From NCBI GenBank assembly GCA_947505055.1, contig CANNLO010000185.1:1-8857 (forward strand): a stretch of 8,857 bases of DNA. The letters run 5' to 3'. The position numbers were made by a program, and so were the translations under genes. The notes beneath the pieces were generated by a model. It was not told the origin of the DNA and ran no database searches. It saw only the letters and a program-made list of their open reading frames with translations. The DNA comes from Methylococcaceae bacterium. Lineage in GTDB: Bacteria; Pseudomonadota; Gammaproteobacteria; Methylococcales; Methylomonadaceae. Every line of letters begins with the position of its first letter. Position 1 is the first letter of the stretch. Of this stretch, positions 6,611-8,857 are shown one piece after another.

Positions 6611-6637
6611 GCCTGTTTAAACAGACCAGATTTTTTT
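6611..6637 (+). terminator. intrinsic terminator on the plus strand
   Basis: GGCCTGTTTAAACAGACC (hairpin built on the perfect 12-bp palindrome CTGTTTAAACAG at 6613-6624, with flanking GG/CC pairs) is followed by AGA and seven T (6631-6637). On the minus strand no T run follows, so it would not end the DUF6387 transcript. No recognised plus-strand gene precedes it; the candidates are a small peptide or an unannotated RNA in 6419-6610. A protein-binding palindrome is the alternative. Confidence 0.5.
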
Positions 6638-6647
6638 ACTGAGGGGT

Positions 6648-7574
6648 TTATTTTGAAGGGGGCAATACTAAATAGTATTTCTTTGATAATTCTGTAGCGA
6701 GCATATATAACCGAGCATCACTGATAGCTTCCTTTGCTCGGGAGTGGATTGTTATTCTCACTTTTTCTTCTAAATCTGCTTCAATACCCCCGTTTGGATC
6801 TAGCGCATGCCCAATAGAACTATTTGTAATATCTATTCTTGTAATTTTTTCGCTAATTACTAAATCGATATAGGCTAATATTTTATCTTCAGTCCATTTT
6901 TTGAAGATACTTGGATTAATCTTTATTTTTCGGCCATAAGGATTCTTTTTTTTAATTCTTTCCTTTTCCAACCAACGAGAAAAGTCATCTTTTAATGTTT
7001 GATCTGAGGCATTCATATTCACTTTAATGTATCTAGCACCCCCTTCAAACTCCATAGGTTTAAATCTTTTCTCATTAAGCGCATACTCGAAAAATACTCG
7101 CTGTTTTTTCTCTTCATAATGATCAAATTGTATAATAGGATCGTTACGGCATGGAATATCAGGATCAGGATCATAATTGTATTGAACTTCAGAATCATAA
7201 AGTTCAGCACGGTCAAATCTAGCTTTAATCGTCATTAAATCAAAATAATTGATCCCACTTATGCCATAGGAATCCTCACAAATACCAACATCTAATCTGG
7301 CTTTTTTAATAACATCCAATTTAGCTTTTCTTGCAACCGGGTTTCTCTGAATATATTTATAGGTACCTTCAATTTCATCAGTAACCCTACAATAGTCACA
7401 ATCATATTCTTTACAACCACAAGGCACAGAGCTCTCAATAGAACAAATCAGATTCAACAATCTACGGCGCAAATATAAATTATGATACCAATCATGCAAC
7501 TCTAGGTCCTTAGTGCAATATTTTGATATATCGAACCATTCTGGAACACCTTTTCTAAGATTATATTTACTCAT
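6648..7574 (-). CDS. DUF6387-like protein of unknown function
   Basis: This 308-aa protein starts at the ATG at 7572-7574, 12 bases after the integrase stop, with no clear ribosome site, so it probably depends on translational coupling to the integrase. Features recalled for DUF6387 proteins are visible: PEWFDISKY near the N-terminus, DWYHNLYLRRRL (28-39), IKVNMNASDQTLKDDFSRWL (183-202) and a C-terminal WTEDKILAYIDLVI (227-240). DUF6387 proteins are, as far as I recall, often encoded next to tyrosine integrases in proteobacterial elements; their role is unknown. Residues 52-62 hold C-x-C-x4-C-x2-C (Cys52, 54, 59, 62), with Cys44 just before, a possible metal site. The protein is Lys-, Ile- and Asp-rich and its gene appears more AT-rich than its neighbours, hinting at separate acquisition. 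No membrane segment or signal peptide is seen. The family call rests on memory of the pattern. Confidence 0.7.
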   Translation of the reverse strand: MSKYNLRKGVPEWFDISKYCTKDLELHDWYHNLYLRRRLLNLICSIESSVPCGCKEYDCDYCRVTDEIEGTYKYIQRNPVARKAKLDVIKKARLDVGICEDSYGISGINYFDLMTIKARFDRAELYDSEVQYNYDPDPDIPCRNDPIIQFDHYEEKKQRVFFEYALNEKRFKPMEFEGGARYIKVNMNASDQTLKDDFSRWLEKERIKKKNPYGRKIKINPSIFKKWTEDKILAYIDLVISEKITRIDITNSSIGHALDPNGGIEADLEEKVRITIHSRAKEAISDARLYMLATELSKKYYLVLPPSK

Positions 7575-7586
7575 GTTAACTACAAA

Positions 7587-8840
7587 TTAAAGACAAAATC
7601 GCACGGCTAATTCATCAACTATTAGTTGTTTCTGATCCCGCCCTTGATGGATATAACGCATGGTAGTCTGTATGCTCTTATGTCCAGCTAGTTTAGCTAT
7701 TTGATTGATTTCTTTACCCGAATCAGAAAGAGCTGTGCAAAAACCATGTCTAAGACAATGGAAGGTGAGTTTCTCCTGCTTGACACTACCATCCTCATTT
7801 AAAATATCTTTATCAGATATACTTGCAACCTTCAATGCCTTACTCCAAGCTTTACGAAAATCCATAGAATGATTAGGTATGTCTTCTGAAGGAAATATTA
7901 AGATAGGACCGATTTCTTGAAAGCGTTTTAATTCCGTCATAACGACTGGAGCAAAATGTAACTCTCGACTAGTCTTATTCTTAGTATCTCCCAGATAACC
8001 TGTATTATTTTTAAAGCTGATATCACACCACCGCAAACTCATTAGTTCACCCTTTCTAGCGCCTGTAGTCATCGCCATAAGAACCAATAAATACAACCGA
8101 TCCCAATGTGATTCCTGACAAGCCTTAATTAGTCTTTTCCTCTCATCATCGCTTAATACTCTATTACGTCGCTTGGTATCATCATCGATAACTACATTTC
8201 GAACGATGTTTACATCTATATAACCTCGACTCAAGGCAAATTTAAAAATGCTCGATAATACGGCCTTTATCCGATTAATTGTCGTAGGACGTTTACCACT
8301 ATCTACCATGCCATCAATATGTTCACGAATATCAAAAATATCAATATCGCTCATAATGCGATCACCAAATATTTGACACCAATAATTGACCCGTTGTATC
8401 TGACCCTGATAATCCTTCTTATTCCAACGCAATAAGTATTCATCGCAGATTTCACGGAAAGTCTTATAGCGGATACGTTTACCAGCTTGCAAAAACAATT
8501 CAGCACCGCCCATCCGGGCAATATCCTGCGGGGTAAGTTGCAGTAATTCTTTTTTACTTAGCACATTGATCGATTCTAATTGGCTCTGATTACGAAGAGC
8601 AAACAAGTCGATAGTCAACTGCTTAAACAACTCCTCACCACCCATATCACTAATATCGTATTCAGATAACGCTAGTAATTGTTCCTGTGTAAGATTTGGA
8701 ATCGTTTTAATACTTTGTTCAATTTTATCTGCCCAGACTTGAGCGAGTATTTGATTAGGAAAGGTTTTATTTTTGACAATGCCTTTCAAACGGATATCGG
8801 CACGGTAATGGCCGTTTGCTAATAATCTAAAATGAGCCAT
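7587..8840 (-). CDS. int: tyrosine recombinase (phage-type integrase)
   Basis: This 417-aa site-specific recombinase inserts and excises the element. Its catalytic set is complete: Arg262 (TTGARKGEL), Lys287 (LGDTKNKTSR), His361 and Arg364 (HCLRHG), His387 (LAGHKS) and the nucleophile Tyr396 (TTMRYIH). Residues 1-45 form an arm-type DNA-binding segment (YRADIRLKG...FPNQILAQVWADKIE), and residues 125-215 are the core-binding domain (FREICDEYLLRW... to GYIDVNIVRNV). Between them, residues 50-74 and 94-118 are two related repeats sharing DI-x-x-MGG-x-ELF. GGGAG nine bases before the ATG at 8838-8840 supports the start. The gene begins near the right edge and reads inward, as is usual for integrases beside their attachment site. 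The DUF6387 gene follows in the same unit. Probably active: no frame damage is seen. Confidence 0.95.
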   Translation of the reverse strand: MAHFRLLANGHYRADIRLKGIVKNKTFPNQILAQVWADKIEQSIKTIPNLTQEQLLALSEYDISDMGGEELFKQLTIDLFALRNQSQLESINVLSKKELLQLTPQDIARMGGAELFLQAGKRIRYKTFREICDEYLLRWNKKDYQGQIQRVNYWCQIFGDRIMSDIDIFDIREHIDGMVDSGKRPTTINRIKAVLSSIFKFALSRGYIDVNIVRNVVIDDDTKRRNRVLSDDERKRLIKACQESHWDRLYLLVLMAMTTGARKGELMSLRWCDISFKNNTGYLGDTKNKTSRELHFAPVVMTELKRFQEIGPILIFPSEDIPNHSMDFRKAWSKALKVASISDKDILNEDGSVKQEKLTFHCLRHGFCTALSDSGKEINQIAKLAGHKSIQTTMRYIHQGRDQKQLIVDELAVRFCL

Positions 8841-8857
8841 TAGACAATGCTCCCATA

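Larger units (their letters stand above)
6419..6647. other. AT-rich gap before the AlpA-like gene
   Basis: This 229-bp stretch is very AT-rich and includes a run of nine T at 6514-6522. It should carry the promoter of the small DNA-binding gene, but no convincing -35/-10 pair was found. It also holds a plus-strand 38-codon frame (6473-6589), a minus-strand 28-codon frame (6507-6421) and a plus-strand terminator at 6611-6637. Confidence 0.5.

Noticed and set aside
8841..8857. Attachment site at the right edge
   Set aside because: Only 17 bases lie beyond the integrase start, they contain its ribosome site, and no copy was found in the left gap.

Overview
This looks like one end of an integrated, self-replicating mobile element (integrative element, phage satellite or prophage remnant) in an AT-rich gram-negative bacterium, most likely a gammaproteobacterium. 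The organism is inferred from gene families, AT-rich codon use and the DUF4347-type protein; there is no rRNA or tRNA to test it. All convincing genes lie on the minus strand and read from right to left.

Layout, in the direction of transcription. A tyrosine recombinase (8840-7587) starts close to the right edge and reads into the element, so one attachment site probably lies at or just beyond the right edge. A DUF6387-like protein with a cysteine cluster (7574-6648) follows after 12 bp. After a 229-bp gap comes a small AlpA/excisionase-like DNA-binding protein (6418-6209). A regulatory gap with several dyads leads to a replication module: a putative single-strand-binding protein (5931-5422), a TOPRIM primase/AAA+ helicase with a winged-helix tail (5420-2988), and a family A DNA polymerase with proofreading but no 5' nuclease domain (2693-753). 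Between the primase-helicase and the polymerase is a 294-bp gap holding an array of the heptamer TTGTTAG/CTAACAA, nine exact copies counting one inside the 3' end of the primase gene. This is the best candidate for an origin or a dense regulator-binding region.

Left of a 276-bp noncoding gap, the first 158 codons of a DUF4347-type giant surface or exported protein (476 to beyond position 1) run off the window. It may be host sequence flanking the element or cargo; no attachment-site repeat was found to decide.

Working model (inference): the integrase and small DNA-binding protein move the element in and out of the chromosome. The SSB-like protein, primase-helicase and polymerase form a compact T7-like replication set acting at the heptamer array. 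DUF6387 is an accessory protein of unknown function. The most interesting items are the heptamer array between replication genes, the Tyr-for-His change in polymerase motif C, the cysteine-less primase zinc-domain relic, the internal duplication in the integrase N-terminus, and an intrinsic terminator on the plus strand with no recognised gene in front of it.
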